From NCBI RefSeq assembly GCF_002355215.1, contig NZ_AP014612.1, forward strand, positions 2,033,875 through 2,097,874: a stretch of 64,000 bases of DNA, given 5' to 3'. The DNA is from Streptococcus troglodytae. GTDB lineage: Bacteria; Bacillota; Bacilli; Lactobacillales; Streptococcaceae. Both the position numbers and the translations under genes were made by a program. Each line of letters opens with the position of its first letter. Position 1 is the stretch's first letter. This document shows positions 1 to 9,681 of the stretch, piece after piece. The notes below the pieces were generated by a model. That model ran no database searches, had not been told where the DNA came from, and saw only the letters and a list, made by a program, of their open reading frames with translations.

Positions 1-152
1 ATAGATGACAACAAAGCATAAATAATAGAACCAGAAATACGCTCACCATATTTCTCTCTTGAAATAGAGGACAGGACATTAATGACCTGATAGCGCTTCG
101 CTAAATTCTTGATACGATGTTTAAAAATGAGGGTAAATTTATTCTTGTTCAT
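1..152 (-). CDS. Unidentified protein, N-terminal part only (runs off window)
   Basis: An ATG at 152 opens a frame that stays open to the window edge (about 50 residues, starting [20 protein letters not shown]). The first 40 residues are basic and the last visible part ([11 protein letters not shown]) is hydrophobic, as in the start of a membrane segment. The frame overlaps the last 14 bases of aspS, which suggests translational coupling in one transcript. I do not recognise the family, and the start is inferred from the overlap and the lack of stops. Confidence 0.5.
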   Translation of the reverse strand, partial: MNKNKFTLIFKHRIKNLAKRYQVINVLSSISREKYGERISGSIIYALLSS

Positions 153-1908
153 TGTTCTTTACTGCATTCATGTTTACTTGCAAATAAAGCTCATCAAGTT
201 GTTTATCAGAAACTAAACTTGGGGCTTGTGTCATTGGATCTGAAGCTTTATTATTCTTAGGAAAGGCAATCACTTCACGAATATTTTCTTTTCCTGCTAA
301 AAGCATAATGAATCGATCCAATCCAAGCGCTAATCCTCCATGAGGCGGAAAACCATAATCCATAGCTTCCAGTAAGAAGCCAAATTGTTTTCGAGCGCTT
401 TCTTTTGTAAATCCAAGTGCCTTAAACATACGTTCTTGTATCTCTCTCTGATTGATACGAAGACTGCCTCCGCCAAGTTCATAACCATTAAGAACAATGT
501 CATATGCAACAGCACGAACTTTTCTGAGATCACCTTCAAGTTCAGCAACCGTATCTTCTTGCGGTAAAGTGAAAGGATGGTGAGCACTTATATAGCGATT
601 TTCTTCTTCAGACCATTCAAACATTGGCCAATCCACAACCCATAAGAAATTAAATTTCGAATGGTCTATAAGGTTTAGTTCTTTGGCCAAGTGGTTACGC
701 AGAGCACCAAGACTACTATTTGCTATCTTAAGATCATCTGCTACGAAAAATACTAAATCATTTGCTTCAAGCTGTAAACGTTCTGTCAACTCATCCTCAA
801 TAGTTGTCAAAAACTTAGCAATAGGACCACCTATTTTGCCATCATTATATTTAACCCAAGCAAGCCCTTTTGCACCAAATGGCTTTACAATATCTGTCAA
901 GTTATCAATTGCTTTGCGAGAATAGCTATCTGCAGCATTTTTAGCAACAATAGCTTTTACAGCAGGAGCTTGTGAAAATACTTTAAAATCAGTGTTTTTT
1001 ACAAGATCTGTCAAGTCCTGTAAAGTCATTTCAAAACGTGTATCTGGTTTATCAGAACCATAATTGTTCATTGCTGTATCATAAGATATTTGGGGAAGTG
1101 GTAATTGCAACTCTATGCCCATGACTTCCTTCATGACACATGCAATCAATCCTTCTGTGATTTCTTGAATTTCTTGTTCAGATAAAAAGGACGTTTCCAA
1201 ATCAACTTGTGTAAATTCAGGTTGACGATCTCCACGTAAGTCTTCATCACGAAAACATTTGACAATTTGGTAATAACGATCAAAACCTGCATTCATTAAA
1301 AGTTGTTTAGTAATCTGCGGACTTTGAGGAAGAGCATAGAAATGCCCTTGACTCATACGGCTTGGTACTAAATAATCACGCGCTCCTTCTGGTGTTGACT
1401 TAGCAAGCATAGGTGTCTCAACATCTATGAAATCCAAGTCATCCAGATAATTGCGGATAGTATGTGTTACCTTAGCACGTAATTTAAAATTTTCCAGCAT
1501 TTCCGGGCGACGAAGATCGAGGTAACGATAGCGCAAACGTGTGTCATCATTGACTTCAATTTTATCCTTGATTTCAAAGGGCGGTGTTTGTGAAGCATTT
1601 AAAATCGTTAACTGCGTCACCTGCATTTCGACCTGACCCGTTGGTAAATTATCATTAGCTTGATCACGCTCCACAATCAGACCTGTCACTTCAATAACAT
1701 ACTCACTTCGCAGGCTTTCAGCACTTTTAACAACAGTATTACTGGCAGTTTTAGGATTAATGACTAGTTGCACAATACCTTCGCGATCGCGCAAATCAAT
1801 AAAAATAAGACCTCCTAAATCACGCCGGCGAGCCACCCAGCCTTTAAGGGTTAACTCTTGTCCGATGTGTTCTGAACGTACAGCACCAGCATACATAGAA
1901 CGTTTCAT
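139..1908 (-). CDS. aspS: Aspartyl-tRNA synthetase
   Basis: Charges tRNA-Asp with aspartate in the cytoplasm; class II synthetase of the bacterial type. At 589 residues it has the usual bacterial length: an OB-fold anticodon-binding domain at the N-terminus ([22 protein letters not shown], about residues 23-44), class II motif 2 ([18 protein letters not shown], about 218-235), the GAD insertion, and class II motif 3 near the C-terminus ([13 protein letters not shown]). The ATG is preceded by GGGAG. An extended -10 element lies about 35 bases upstream. The hisS gene lies upstream on the same strand, but a terminator separates them. Confidence 0.97.
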   Translation of the reverse strand: MKRSMYAGAVRSEHIGQELTLKGWVARRRDLGGLIFIDLRDREGIVQLVINPKTASNTVVKSAESLRSEYVIEVTGLIVERDQANDNLPTGQVEMQVTQLTILNASQTPPFEIKDKIEVNDDTRLRYRYLDLRRPEMLENFKLRAKVTHTIRNYLDDLDFIDVETPMLAKSTPEGARDYLVPSRMSQGHFYALPQSPQITKQLLMNAGFDRYYQIVKCFRDEDLRGDRQPEFTQVDLETSFLSEQEIQEITEGLIACVMKEVMGIELQLPLPQISYDTAMNNYGSDKPDTRFEMTLQDLTDLVKNTDFKVFSQAPAVKAIVAKNAADSYSRKAIDNLTDIVKPFGAKGLAWVKYNDGKIGGPIAKFLTTIEDELTERLQLEANDLVFFVADDLKIANSSLGALRNHLAKELNLIDHSKFNFLWVVDWPMFEWSEEENRYISAHHPFTLPQEDTVAELEGDLRKVRAVAYDIVLNGYELGGGSLRINQREIQERMFKALGFTKESARKQFGFLLEAMDYGFPPHGGLALGLDRFIMLLAGKENIREVIAFPKNNKASDPMTQAPSLVSDKQLDELYLQVNMNAVKNNEQE

Positions 1909-1943
1909 AATAACTCCCTTTCTCTAACTTTATTTCCCTATCT

Positions 1944-1952
1944 ATTTTAGCA
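1944..1952 (-). promoter_or_regulatory. Extended -10 element upstream of aspS
   Basis: On the minus strand this reads TGCTAAAAT, an extended -10 box about 35 bases before the aspS start. The same context (GTTTTTGTG followed by C or G and TAAAATAGA) occurs upstream of hisS, which suggests similarly built promoters for the two synthetase genes. No good -35 hexamer is visible. Confidence 0.5.
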
Positions 1953-2117
1953 CAAAAACCATTAAATAAAAGTGGCTTCACTGAAAAATAGTAAGCGTAA
2001 TTAAAGGATTTCAAGCTTTTTTCCTTAACCAAACAATCTCATAGAATCTGTGCAGTATCCAATCAGAAGCAGATCATCTTAAAGTATATTTTCAACCTTT
2101 TTAACTAGCTAAAATAA

Positions 2118-2159
2118 AAACTCTTAAAAATACTGACCCAACAGCAAGTTTAAGAGTTT
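2118..2159 (-). terminator. Rho-independent terminator after hisS
   Basis: On the minus strand an 11-bp perfect stem (AAACTCTTAAA with TTTAAGAGTTT, loop about 20 nt) is followed by TTATTTT. It lies 34 bases past the hisS stop and separates hisS from aspS. Confidence 0.75.
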
Positions 2160-2192
2160 ATCAATATTATATTCTAGCCTCAGCTGTCCGTT

Positions 2193-3503
2193 TTAAGGTT
2201 GATCAGGACTGCTCAATGGTCTGTCTGAACCTAATTGTTTAAAAACTCTAGCAAAATCTGTTTTAAGTTCCTCAAAACTAACAAGAATTTCTTGGCGTGT
2301 GAAGTTATTTTTAACTGCAACTTGTCCAGTTTCAACTTCACTCTCACCTAAAGTCATGATCAATTTAGTGTTAAAAGCATCTGCTGATTTAAATTGTGCT
2401 TTAATTTTACGACCAAGATAATCACGTTCTGCTGAAAAACCTTGTTTACGAATAGCTTGAATAAGTTCTAAAGCCGTACTATTAGTGGCTGCTCCAAGTA
2501 CAGCTATATAGACATCTAAACTGTTATCTACTGGCAGATTAATCTTTTGCTTGTCAATAACTAATAAAAGTCGCTCCAAACCAAGACCAAATCCGAATCC
2601 AGCTGTCGCCGGACCACCAAAGTATTCGACAAGGCTGTCATACCGACCGCCAGCACAGAGCGTTAATTCACTTTTATCAACTTGAGTAATAAATTCAAAA
2701 ATCGTGTGGTTATAATAATCAAGACCACGAACCATATTGGTATCAATGACATAAGGAATATCAAGTGCCTCTAACATATCACGTACAGCCTGAAAATGCG
2801 CTTGTGAGTCATCATCCAAATAATCTAAGATAGACGGTGCATTTTCAACAGCTGCTTTATCTTCTTTTTCTTTAGAATCTAGTACCCGTAAAGGGTTTTC
2901 TTCTAAGCGGCGCTGTGAATCTTTGGATAGTTTATCTTTCATGGGGGTCAGGTAATCAATCAAAGCCTGACGATAAGCCTTGCGACTCTCTTTATTTCCT
3001 AAACTATTAAGATGCAAAGTGACATCTTTGATACCTAGCTCATTGAAAAGCTGATAAGCCATGGCAATGGTTTCTGCATCAATAGCAGGATTGTTAGAGC
3101 CAAAACATTCAACTCCTAACTGATGAAATTCACGTAAACGCCCTGCTTGAGGCCGCTCATAGCGAAACATAGAACCAATATAAAAAACTTTGACAGGTTT
3201 TTGTACTTCGGGCGCAAAAAGTTTGTTTTCCACATAAGAACGAACAACAGGAGCTGTTCCTTCTGGGCGCAGTGTGATGTGACGGTCTCCTTTATCATGG
3301 AAATCATACATTTCCTTTGTGACAATATCTGTCGTATCACCAACAGAACGACTAATGACCTCATAGTGTTCAAACATGGGCGTTCTAATTTCACCGTAAT
3401 GATATTTTTTAAAAGTTTTACGCGCAACGTTTTCGACATACTGCCATTTAACTGTTTCTTGAGGCAGAATATCTTGTGTTCCTTTTGGTTTTTGTAATGT
3501 CAT
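2193..3503 (-). CDS. hisS: Histidyl-tRNA synthetase
   Basis: Charges tRNA-His with histidine; class II synthetase. The protein opens [12 protein letters not shown], the standard HisRS start. Motif 2 ([18 protein letters not shown]) and the histidine-specific motif [10 protein letters not shown] are both visible. Its 436 residues slightly exceed the usual 420-430 because of a short C-terminal tail ([10 protein letters not shown]). The tail could be real or could come from a base error near the end, since this sequence has many single-base losses elsewhere. It has its own upstream -10 element and downstream terminator. No T-box leader is visible. Confidence 0.97.
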   Translation of the reverse strand: MTLQKPKGTQDILPQETVKWQYVENVARKTFKKYHYGEIRTPMFEHYEVISRSVGDTTDIVTKEMYDFHDKGDRHITLRPEGTAPVVRSYVENKLFAPEVQKPVKVFYIGSMFRYERPQAGRLREFHQLGVECFGSNNPAIDAETIAMAYQLFNELGIKDVTLHLNSLGNKESRKAYRQALIDYLTPMKDKLSKDSQRRLEENPLRVLDSKEKEDKAAVENAPSILDYLDDDSQAHFQAVRDMLEALDIPYVIDTNMVRGLDYYNHTIFEFITQVDKSELTLCAGGRYDSLVEYFGGPATAGFGFGLGLERLLLVIDKQKINLPVDNSLDVYIAVLGAATNSTALELIQAIRKQGFSAERDYLGRKIKAQFKSADAFNTKLIMTLGESEVETGQVAVKNNFTRQEILVSFEELKTDFARVFKQLGSDRPLSSPDQP

Positions 3504-3650
3504 ATTATGATATAAAAAGGCTATTAATGGTCAAAGCAAAGGTATCATTACAATTATATAATCTTTAATATACAAAGTAATGAACCCTTTTGCACAGATC
3601 TCAAGCCAAATTGATTCCTTTCTTATATTCCTGACTTCTATTTCTGTTCT

Positions 3651-3659
3651 ATTTTACCA
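3651..3659 (-). promoter_or_regulatory. Extended -10 element upstream of hisS
   Basis: The minus strand reads TGGTAAAAT about 150 bases before the hisS start, in a context nearly identical to that upstream of aspS. If used, the mRNA would carry a leader of roughly 140 nt in which I see no T-box consensus. Confidence 0.4.
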
Positions 3660-3735
3660 CAAAAACAACAGAGCAGATAGCCAAAATGATTTACTTTCTT
3701 TTTTATAAAATGTCTATTAAAAATAAATTAATGTA

Positions 3736-3764
3736 TTGATTTTCCTTAGAAATAGAGCTATAAT
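3736..3764 (+). promoter_or_regulatory. Sigma-A promoter of the kimA-like gene
   Basis: TTGATT and TATAAT separated by 17 bases, ending about 30 bases before the GTG start. The implied leader is too short to hold a c-di-AMP (ydaO-type) riboswitch, which controls kimA in Bacillus subtilis. Confidence 0.7.
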
Positions 3765-3795
3765 GCCTTATTGATAAAATTTCAGGAGGAAAAAA

Positions 3796-5638
3796 GTGTT
3801 TAAAACTTTAAAAACTTTTCTACTAGGGGAACCCTTAAAATCTGAATTAGAAGGGGACAGTCATGCATTAACAAAATTGCAAGCATTGGCTATGCTGTCA
3901 AGCGATGCTTTATCATCTATCGCTTACGGACCCGAGCAAGTTATTTTAGTTTTGATAGCTTTATCAGAAGGAGCTATTTGGTGGTCCTTGCCAATTGGCA
4001 TTGGAGTGCTTGTTTTATTGATTAGTTTAACAATTTCTTACAGTCAGATTATTCACGCCTACCCTAATGGCGGTGGTGCTTACATGGTATCATCAGACAA
4101 TCTGTCTCCTTCTATGGGGCTTTTGGCAGGCGGGAGTCTGCTGATTGATTATATGCTGACAGTTGCCGTGTCAGTCTCATCTGGAGCAGATGCTATCACA
4201 TCAGCCTTCCCAGCATTTAAAGATAGCAATCTTGAAATTTCAATTGTTTTGGTTCTTATTTTAATGCTTATGAATCTACGCGGTCTGCGTGAATCAGCTA
4301 CAGCACTTTTTGTCCCTGTTTATTTTTTCATTATATCCATTCTCTTTTTACTGATCTGTGGACTTTTCCAAATCGTTACTGGAAATCTCACTTATACCGC
4401 AACAGCTCATATTGGACAGCCTATATCAGGCCTGACTTTAGTCTTGCTGCTGCGCGCTTTTACTAGCGGTTCTGCTTCTTTGACCGGAGTTGAAGCCATT
4501 TCAAATGCCGTTCCTTTTTTTAAAAAACCAAAAGCGAAAAATGCGGTTAAAACGTTAACCATGATGTCTGCTATTCTCGGAGCTATGTTTATCGGGATCA
4601 CTTTTCTCAACTATTGGCTCGGTATTATCCCTAATCATAACGTAACTATCTTAGCACAAATAGCTCAAAAAGTTTTCGGCCATAGCTTTATCGGACAAGT
4701 ACTCTTTTATCTTTTCCAAATTGCAACAGCCCTTATCTTAGCAGTTGCTGCTAATACTGGATTTTCAGCTTTTCCGATTCTTTCTTATAATATGGCAAAG
4801 AACAAATACATGCCTCACCTTTATTTGGAAAAGGGAGCTCGTCTAGGGTATTCTAATGGTATTTTAACATTAGCTATTGGTGCTATTTGCTTACTCTTTA
4901 TTTTAACGGTTCCACTGAACGTTTGATACCACTTTATACTATCGGAGTTTTTATCCCTTTTGCATTAGCACAGACAGGAATGATCATTTATTGGAAACAC
5001 CTTAAAGAAAAAACTTTTTCAAACAGGCTTTGGCAAATGTCGTTGGTGCCATCATTTGCTATGCTATTATTTTGATTCTCTTGATCTTCCGTCTGCATGA
5101 TATTTGGCCTTTCTTCCCGATTATTGCCATTTTAATTGCCATGTTCCACAAAATAAAAAACCATTACAATAGTGTCGCAGAGCAGCTGCGTATTACTGAT
5201 AACAATAAAGCCGTCTGCTATTCTGGCAATAAAGTCCTAGTGCTTGTCGGCAATATGACACAGGCTACTATCGGAGCTGTTAATTATGCACATTCCCTCA
5301 GTAAAGATGTTATCGCTTTGCATGTCTCAACAACAGAAACACTTAGCAAAGATCATGAAGTTGAAGAAGAGTTTAAACAGTTTTTCCCAGATATCACCTT
5401 TGTCAATGTTTACTCTGATTACCGTGATATCATCAAGCCAACAGTTAATTATGTTAATGCAGCCAGTCAGAAAGCCAAAGCTCATAACAGCACTCTAACC
5501 GTGCTAATACCACAATTCGTTCCGCGTAAGCCTTGGCAAACTCTGCTGCATAATCAAATGAATCTCCGTCTCAAATATTATCTCAGATGGAACCAAGATA
5601 TCATCATTTCCAGCTATTCCTTCCATCTTAAGAAATAA
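3796..5638 (+). CDS. KimA-like APC-family potassium permease (two frameshifts in this sequence)
   Basis: Reading across two frameshifts gives a protein of about 614 residues with some twelve membrane segments and a soluble C-terminal domain, as in KimA (YdaO) high-affinity potassium transporters. The motifs SSDALSSIAYGPEQ and YPNGGGAYMVSSDNLS near the N-terminus fit that family. The start is GTG after GGAGG. Frame is lost in ATTTTAACGG (about 4905; one T short) and in GAAAAAAC (about 5008; one A short). Restoring one base at each gives continuous LLFIFNGSTERLIPLY and KEKNFFKQALANVV. I read this as an intact gene with sequencing errors. A general amino-acid permease is the alternative. Confidence 0.8.
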
Positions 5639-5654
5639 AAATCTGTCAAGTAAC

Positions 5655-5683
5655 TTTACTTTACAAGAATCTTTTGATATACT
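5655..5683 (+). promoter_or_regulatory. Promoter of rpmF-rpmG
   Basis: TTTACT and TATACT with a 17-base spacer, about 80 bases before rpmF. It is the only good match between the permease stop and rpmF. Confidence 0.6.
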
Positions 5684-5724
5684 GTTAAAGTTGACGCAAG
5701 TCATATTAACCCAAAAATGAATAC

Positions 5725-5738
5725 GGGCTAAAAAGCCC
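5725..5738 (+). other. Short GC hairpin in the rpmF leader
   Basis: GGGCT-AAAA-AGCCC followed by TTTATATC, 25 bases before the rpmF start. It could act as a weak attenuator or an mRNA stabiliser. The T run is too short for a confident terminator. Confidence 0.4.
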
Positions 5739-5763
5739 TTTATATCTTACGGAGGAAAGAAAA

Positions 5764-5945
5764 ATGGCAGTACCTGCACGTCGCACTTCAAAAGCGAAAA
5801 AAACAAACGTCGCACACACTATAATTTGACAGCTCCAACTGTGAAATTTGACGAAACCACCGGAGATTACTCACGTTCTCACCGCGTATCCCTCAAAGGA
5901 TACTATAAAGGACGTAAAATCGCCAAAGCTAACGCTGCGAAATAA
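5764..5945 (+). CDS. rpmF: 50S ribosomal protein L32 (one-base frameshift in this sequence)
   Basis: The start [13 protein letters not shown] and, after restoring one A in the run at about 5801, the continuation [16 protein letters not shown] to the end KIAKANAAK match L32 (60 residues). As written, frame is lost within the GCGAAAAAAAC run and hits TGA at once. L32 is part of the large ribosomal subunit and highly conserved, so a missing base call is far more likely than a true null. A GGAGG site lies 8 bases upstream, and rpmG follows after 15 bases. Confidence 0.9.
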
Positions 5946-5960
5946 CAGAAGGGAGATACC

Positions 5961-6108
5961 ATGCGCGTAAATATTACACTTGAACATAAAGAATCTGGTG
6001 AACGCTTGTACCTTACTTCAAAAACAAACGCAACACTCCAGACCGTCTTCAATTAAAAAATACTCACCAAAATTGCGTAAACACGTGATTTTTACTGAAG
6101 TAAAGTAG
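5961..6108 (+). CDS. rpmG: 50S ribosomal protein L33 (two one-base losses in this sequence)
   Basis: [21 protein letters not shown] starts correctly. Adding one A in the run near 6019 and one A in the run near 6055 yields [20 protein letters not shown] and HVIFTEVK, the complete 49-residue L33. Length is 148 bases where 150 are expected. The gene is the second of the rpmF-rpmG pair, preceded by GGGAG. Both lesions are one base short in poly-A, as in neighbouring genes. Confidence 0.9.
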
Positions 6109-6141
6109 GCATTCAATATACGTCAGTTAAGACGAAAAACC

Positions 6142-6200
6142 TTGATTTACTGCGATATCTGAAAAAAGAACTTTCAGTAGATTGCAGTAAAAATCAATTG
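6142..6200 (+). other. Long imperfect hairpin in the rpmG 3' region
   Basis: TTGATTTACTGC and ATATCTGAAA (6142-6164) can pair with TTTCAGTAGAT and TGCAGTAAAAATCAA downstream (6172-6197), giving a stem of roughly 22 pairs with small bulges. It sits between rpmG and the strong terminator at 6247. Its function is unknown; possibilities are mRNA 3'-end protection, a small RNA, or a remnant repeat. Confidence 0.45.
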
Positions 6201-6246
6201 AATCTCTACCTTTTAGGATAGAAAATTGAATCGGATAATCAAATAT

Positions 6247-6283
6247 AAAACGCTCTAGTTTTTATGGTTGACTAGAGCGTTTT
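6247..6283 (+). terminator. Terminator of rpmF-rpmG
   Basis: A 13-bp perfect stem, AAAACGCTCTAGT with ACTAGAGCGTTTT, followed by further T. This is a strong intrinsic terminator. Confidence 0.9.
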
Positions 6284-6372
6284 TTTACTGATTAAAAATC
6301 AAAGAATAACTTCTTGGCACAACACGATACCTTCACAATAGGTTATAAATTCAAATAGAAATTGATTGAGAT

Positions 6373-6957
6373 TTACTTACAAAAATCCTTCATTAAGTTA
6401 TTTAAATCCGTTTTTAAAATAACCTGCCTATCTTGAGTTAACTGACATTTTCTCTCATGGATTAGCTTTTCTAATATCTTTTCTCCTAATACCCCACCAA
6501 TATGAAACTTTCTTTCAGAAAAATCTAAACATAATTTGATATTAGGATTAGGCTGATAACCCAACCATTGCTGCATAGCATTACTTCCCGCTTGAGTTAA
6601 AGAGTAGTTGATAGGGGATTCTTGTTTCATTAATTTATTTTGAATAAACCACTCAAATATTGAAACTCCTGCTTTTCCTGCTAAATGGTGCAAACATGTC
6701 CGTGCTTCACCAAGCTTAATTGTTTGAAGGCGGCTAGACAGTTTTTCAATGGCTAGTCTTCCTTGCGCTGTGATGGGGACATTATCATTTAATTTATAGT
6801 AAATTCGCCCGTAAAAGTTAAATAAGACTATTTCAGGACTAGTTTTTAAAAAAGTAATTTCACTTTTTGATAAGGAGTACCCTAAAGTTCTTTCAATCTC
6901 ATTTTGAGTGAGAAAACGGTTAGCTGATAAAACCGTGATAATTTGTGACGTTGACAT
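6373..6957 (-). CDS. ArsR-like transcriptional regulator (divergent N-terminus)
   Basis: The C-terminal half carries features seen in long ArsR-family regulators: EARTCLHHLAGKAGVSIFEWF (about residues 83-103) and CLDFSERKFHIGGVLGEKIL (about 143-162). The N-terminal 60 residues, where the winged helix should be, are poorly conserved (QNEIERTLGYSLSKSEITFL). The gene lies 32 bases downstream of another ArsR-type regulator, likely in one operon divergent from the MFS exporter. It probably helps control that exporter; this is inferred from position. The start ATG is preceded by GGTGG. Confidence 0.6.
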   Translation of the reverse strand: MSTSQIITVLSANRFLTQNEIERTLGYSLSKSEITFLKTSPEIVLFNFYGRIYYKLNDNVPITAQGRLAIEKLSSRLQTIKLGEARTCLHHLAGKAGVSIFEWFIQNKLMKQESPINYSLTQAGSNAMQQWLGYQPNPNIKLCLDFSERKFHIGGVLGEKILEKLIHERKCQLTQDRQVILKTDLNNLMKDFCK

Positions 6958-6989
6958 AGTAGTTCACCACCTTTTTAATGACTAAAGCC

Positions 6990-8087
6990 TCAATTTTTAA
7001 AGAAATGGTAGAAATTCGGCATAAGTTGTGTAATGAGCTGTGTTGGCTCATAAAGAACGAATTTTTTAGCTTTTGTTGTCGCTAATAAATTAGCTTCCTT
7101 TAAAATTTGCAGATGTCTGGATACACTGGAGTTACTCATCATTAAAATTTGAGCCAAAGATTGTGTTGTACTGGGTTTATCAATAACATAATTCATAATT
7201 TGCAAACGAACAGGGTCACTCAAAGCTTTAAAAATAGTAATCAAATTTTCCGGTGTGGCGTTATAGTAACTTGGCTGCTCTGTAATATCATAGGTAATAG
7301 CAATTCCTTGGTTGAAAGATTCAACAAACAGATGAGGCCAAATAAAATAACTTGGTAATAACATAATAGAATCACTATCTTGCAGTTGGATTTCTTGGTC
7401 AAAAGGTTTAATGATGGCTAGCTTGTCCTTTTGCCAATGAATGCGATCAATTTGCAGATGGTTAAACATCTCTTTAAAACCACTCTCCCTTAAAAAAGAA
7501 GCTTGATGTTGGATTTCTGTTAAGAGCTTTCGTTGAATACCTTTATTTTTCCAAGTTTCATCAAATATTTCTTGGCGGTACCAATCAATAAAAGAAAAAA
7601 GATGTTGATAAACACTAGAGGCATTCTTCCTCAAGTCTATAAGTAACTGATTATCCTCATTCAAAGAAAAATCCTTCCATTCTAATCCTTTTGCTAATGT
7701 TGGAATAAAAGAGTTTTCTCGATCACTGGTCACTTTTTCCAAATGCTCAATTAACTGAGTAGTAGGTAACTCATCAAGAAATTTCTTTAGATTTTGTATC
7801 TCTTCTTCAATCGTTGTCGCATGATAGCGAAAATTACAAAGTAAAATAGGAGAAACACCAAGCTCATAAAAAAGTTGAAAATAGTGAAGTTTCTCATAGA
7901 AATCATCTGTCAATCTGTCTTGTATCTCAATGCCCCAATCAATATTTGTACCATGATGACGCGGGTTCAATAAGACATGTAAGCTTCTAAAAAGTTCATT
8001 TAACGGAGAATATACAAACTGTATTCTTTGCGTCAACGTTTCATCTGTTTTCAGAGCATAGTTGCTAAATTGAATGGTAATCGCCAA
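6990..8087 (-). CDS. ArsR-family regulator with long N-terminal domain
   Basis: A winged helix is clear near the C-terminus (about residues 280-350): ALSDPVRLQIMNYVIDKPSTTQSLAQ followed by SNSSVSRHLQILKEANLLATTKAKKFVLYE, the ArsR helix-turn-helix and wing. The first 270 residues resemble the domain found in DUF5937-type ArsR regulators and are of unknown role. The start is TTG with GGAGG 8 bases before it; no ATG fits better. The gene is divergent from the MFS exporter at 8181, with under 100 bases between, so it is a likely local regulator. Confidence 0.75.
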   Translation of the reverse strand: MAITIQFSNYALKTDETLTQRIQFVYSPLNELFRSLHVLLNPRHHGTNIDWGIEIQDRLTDDFYEKLHYFQLFYELGVSPILLCNFRYHATTIEEEIQNLKKFLDELPTTQLIEHLEKVTSDRENSFIPTLAKGLEWKDFSLNEDNQLLIDLRKNASSVYQHLFSFIDWYRQEIFDETWKNKGIQRKLLTEIQHQASFLRESGFKEMFNHLQIDRIHWQKDKLAIIKPFDQEIQLQDSDSIMLLPSYFIWPHLFVESFNQGIAITYDITEQPSYYNATPENLITIFKALSDPVRLQIMNYVIDKPSTTQSLAQILMMSNSSVSRHLQILKEANLLATTKAKKFVLYEPTQLITQLMPNFYHFFKN

Positions 8088-8180
8088 ATATTATTCCTCC
8101 AAACGATTCGATATTTTTAGGATTGATTGATTATTGATTCCTTTCATTGTATCATAATATGAATGAAAGAAGGGATAAAA

Positions 8181-9540
8181 ATGACGAAACATTTACAAGA
8201 TTTTTTAATAACAATTATCTCAGGTATGGGAATGTTGTTATCCACTCTTGATACAGGTATTATCAATGTGGCATTATCCTTTTTGAGGGGACAATTTCAA
8301 ACCACAACTAACATTGCTTCTTTTACAATAACTGGATATACTTTAGCATTAGCTATCTCTATCTTACCTTTAGGTGTATTAAGCGATAAATTTGGGAAGT
8401 TAAAGATTTCTTACTTAGGATTTATACTTTTTGGACTGAGCTCCTTATTTTGTGGATTTGCTAATAGTATTGGTTGGCTCATTACTGGCCGGATTATTCA
8501 AGGAATAGGAGCGGCAGCTTTGCAAGCCACTTCAGCAGCTCTGATTACTACTTTAGTTTCTGAAGACCGGAAAAACAGTGCTATTAGTAGTTTAGGAGTT
8601 ATGATTGGCTTAGGACCTGTCCTACGGTCCTTCCTTAGGAGGTATATTACTTTCTTTAAATCTCTGGCGCTTCATTTTCTGGATAAACGTTCCCTTTACA
8701 ATCCTCGGAGTAATATGTAATCATTATCTTCTTAGTAAGCTCTCCGAAGAGACTAGCAAACGAACATTGGATAATCTTGGAATCACTATAAACGCTCTGA
8801 TGTTGGTTTGTCTTTTATTAGGTCTGTCCTTACTAAGCAAATCTCATCTATTAGTAGTTAGTCTTATTTTGATAATATCCAGCCTGTTCCTCGGAATTAT
8901 ATTTTACCATGTTGAATTTAGTAATAAACATGCGCTCGTTGATGTTGAGGGTTTAAAGAATAATCCACGAGTAATTTCCTATCTTTTTCAAACAGTCGCT
9001 TTTGGTTTTGCCTCTGCAATGATATTCTTACTTCCACCTTTCATTTTTGAACAATTATATCATTTAGGAGTAGGGAAGACAGGCTTTCTTGTACTAGGAG
9101 CACCTGCAGGTCTGGTCCTTTTTTCAAGAATATCTGGTAAAATCAATGATGGCAGTAAAAATAAATCATTTAGCCATTTTGGTTTAGGTATTATTATTTT
9201 ATCTTTAATTTTTCTCCTACTTCTCACTCCTAGCTGGCCTTATCTATTCTTAACTTTAGGATTATTTATTTATGGTATTGGCGGAGGATACTTTCAGCCT
9301 GCTAACATTGCTAGTATTATGCAAGCAAGTCCCATGGAAATGCAAGGAAGCACGGGGGCTTTACAGCGAATGGTGCAAAATGTTGCTATTTCAGCTGGTT
9401 CAGCAGTTGGGTCTACCTGTTTAAATCTTTGGTCAAGCAATCTACTGCTAGCTACTCGTATTGGATGGTTTATTACACTTGTTTTAGTTATCTTAAGCTT
9501 AAAAGAGCTAATGCCGTTTAAAATGACTAATAAACAATAA
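8181..9540 (+). pseudogene. MFS drug-type exporter (DHA2-like), broken by one extra base
   Basis: The N-terminal part (MTKHLQDFLITIISGMGMLLSTLDTGIINVAL) and the motif LPLGVLSDKFGKLK are typical of 14-segment MFS exporters. Frame is lost at CTACGGTCC, where removing the C at 8625 restores GPVLGPSLGGILLSLNLWRFIFWINVPF and continues to the stop at 9540 (about 452 residues). Unlike the other frameshifts here, this is an insertion and not in a homopolymer run, so it may be a real mutation. AAGAAGGG precedes the ATG at 8181. The gene is divergent from two ArsR-like regulators. Confidence 0.8.
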
Positions 9541-9657
9541 AATAAAAGGGATTTCAGTTAAACTTATGTGAACTGCACCCCAAGTAATGAGACAGCCAAG
9601 AAGGCCCACAGCAAGGATTGATACAATAATCATTAACATTTTAGAAGGTCCTTTCAT
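9508..9657 (-). CDS. Small membrane protein, 49 residues
   Basis: ATG at 9657 with AAGGAG 6 bases before it opens a 49-residue frame with one strong hydrophobic helix (MLMIIVSILAVGLLGCLI) and a second hydrophobic stretch, ending FKRH. It lies 24 bases after the membrane protein at 9682, so probably in the same TetR-linked operon. Its 3' end overlaps the convergent MFS gene by 33 bases, so it may be truncated. Function unknown. Confidence 0.55.
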   Translation of the reverse strand: MKGPSKMLMIIVSILAVGLLGCLITWGAVHISLTEIPFILLFISHFKRH

Positions 9658-9681
9658 GATTTCTCCTTAAAACTTTGATTT

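Noticed and set aside
3504..3735. Possible T-box leader upstream of hisS
   Set aside because: I looked for the AGGGTGGNACCGCG core and a specifier stem and found neither.
4887..5075. Open frame of 62 residues between the two halves of the permease
   Set aside because: It is the middle piece of the frameshifted KimA-like gene, not a separate gene.
9569..9579. TGAACTGCACC, resembling the IS-end repeat at 13963
   Set aside because: Only 11 bases match clearly and they lie inside the reading frame of the 49-residue membrane protein; chance is possible.
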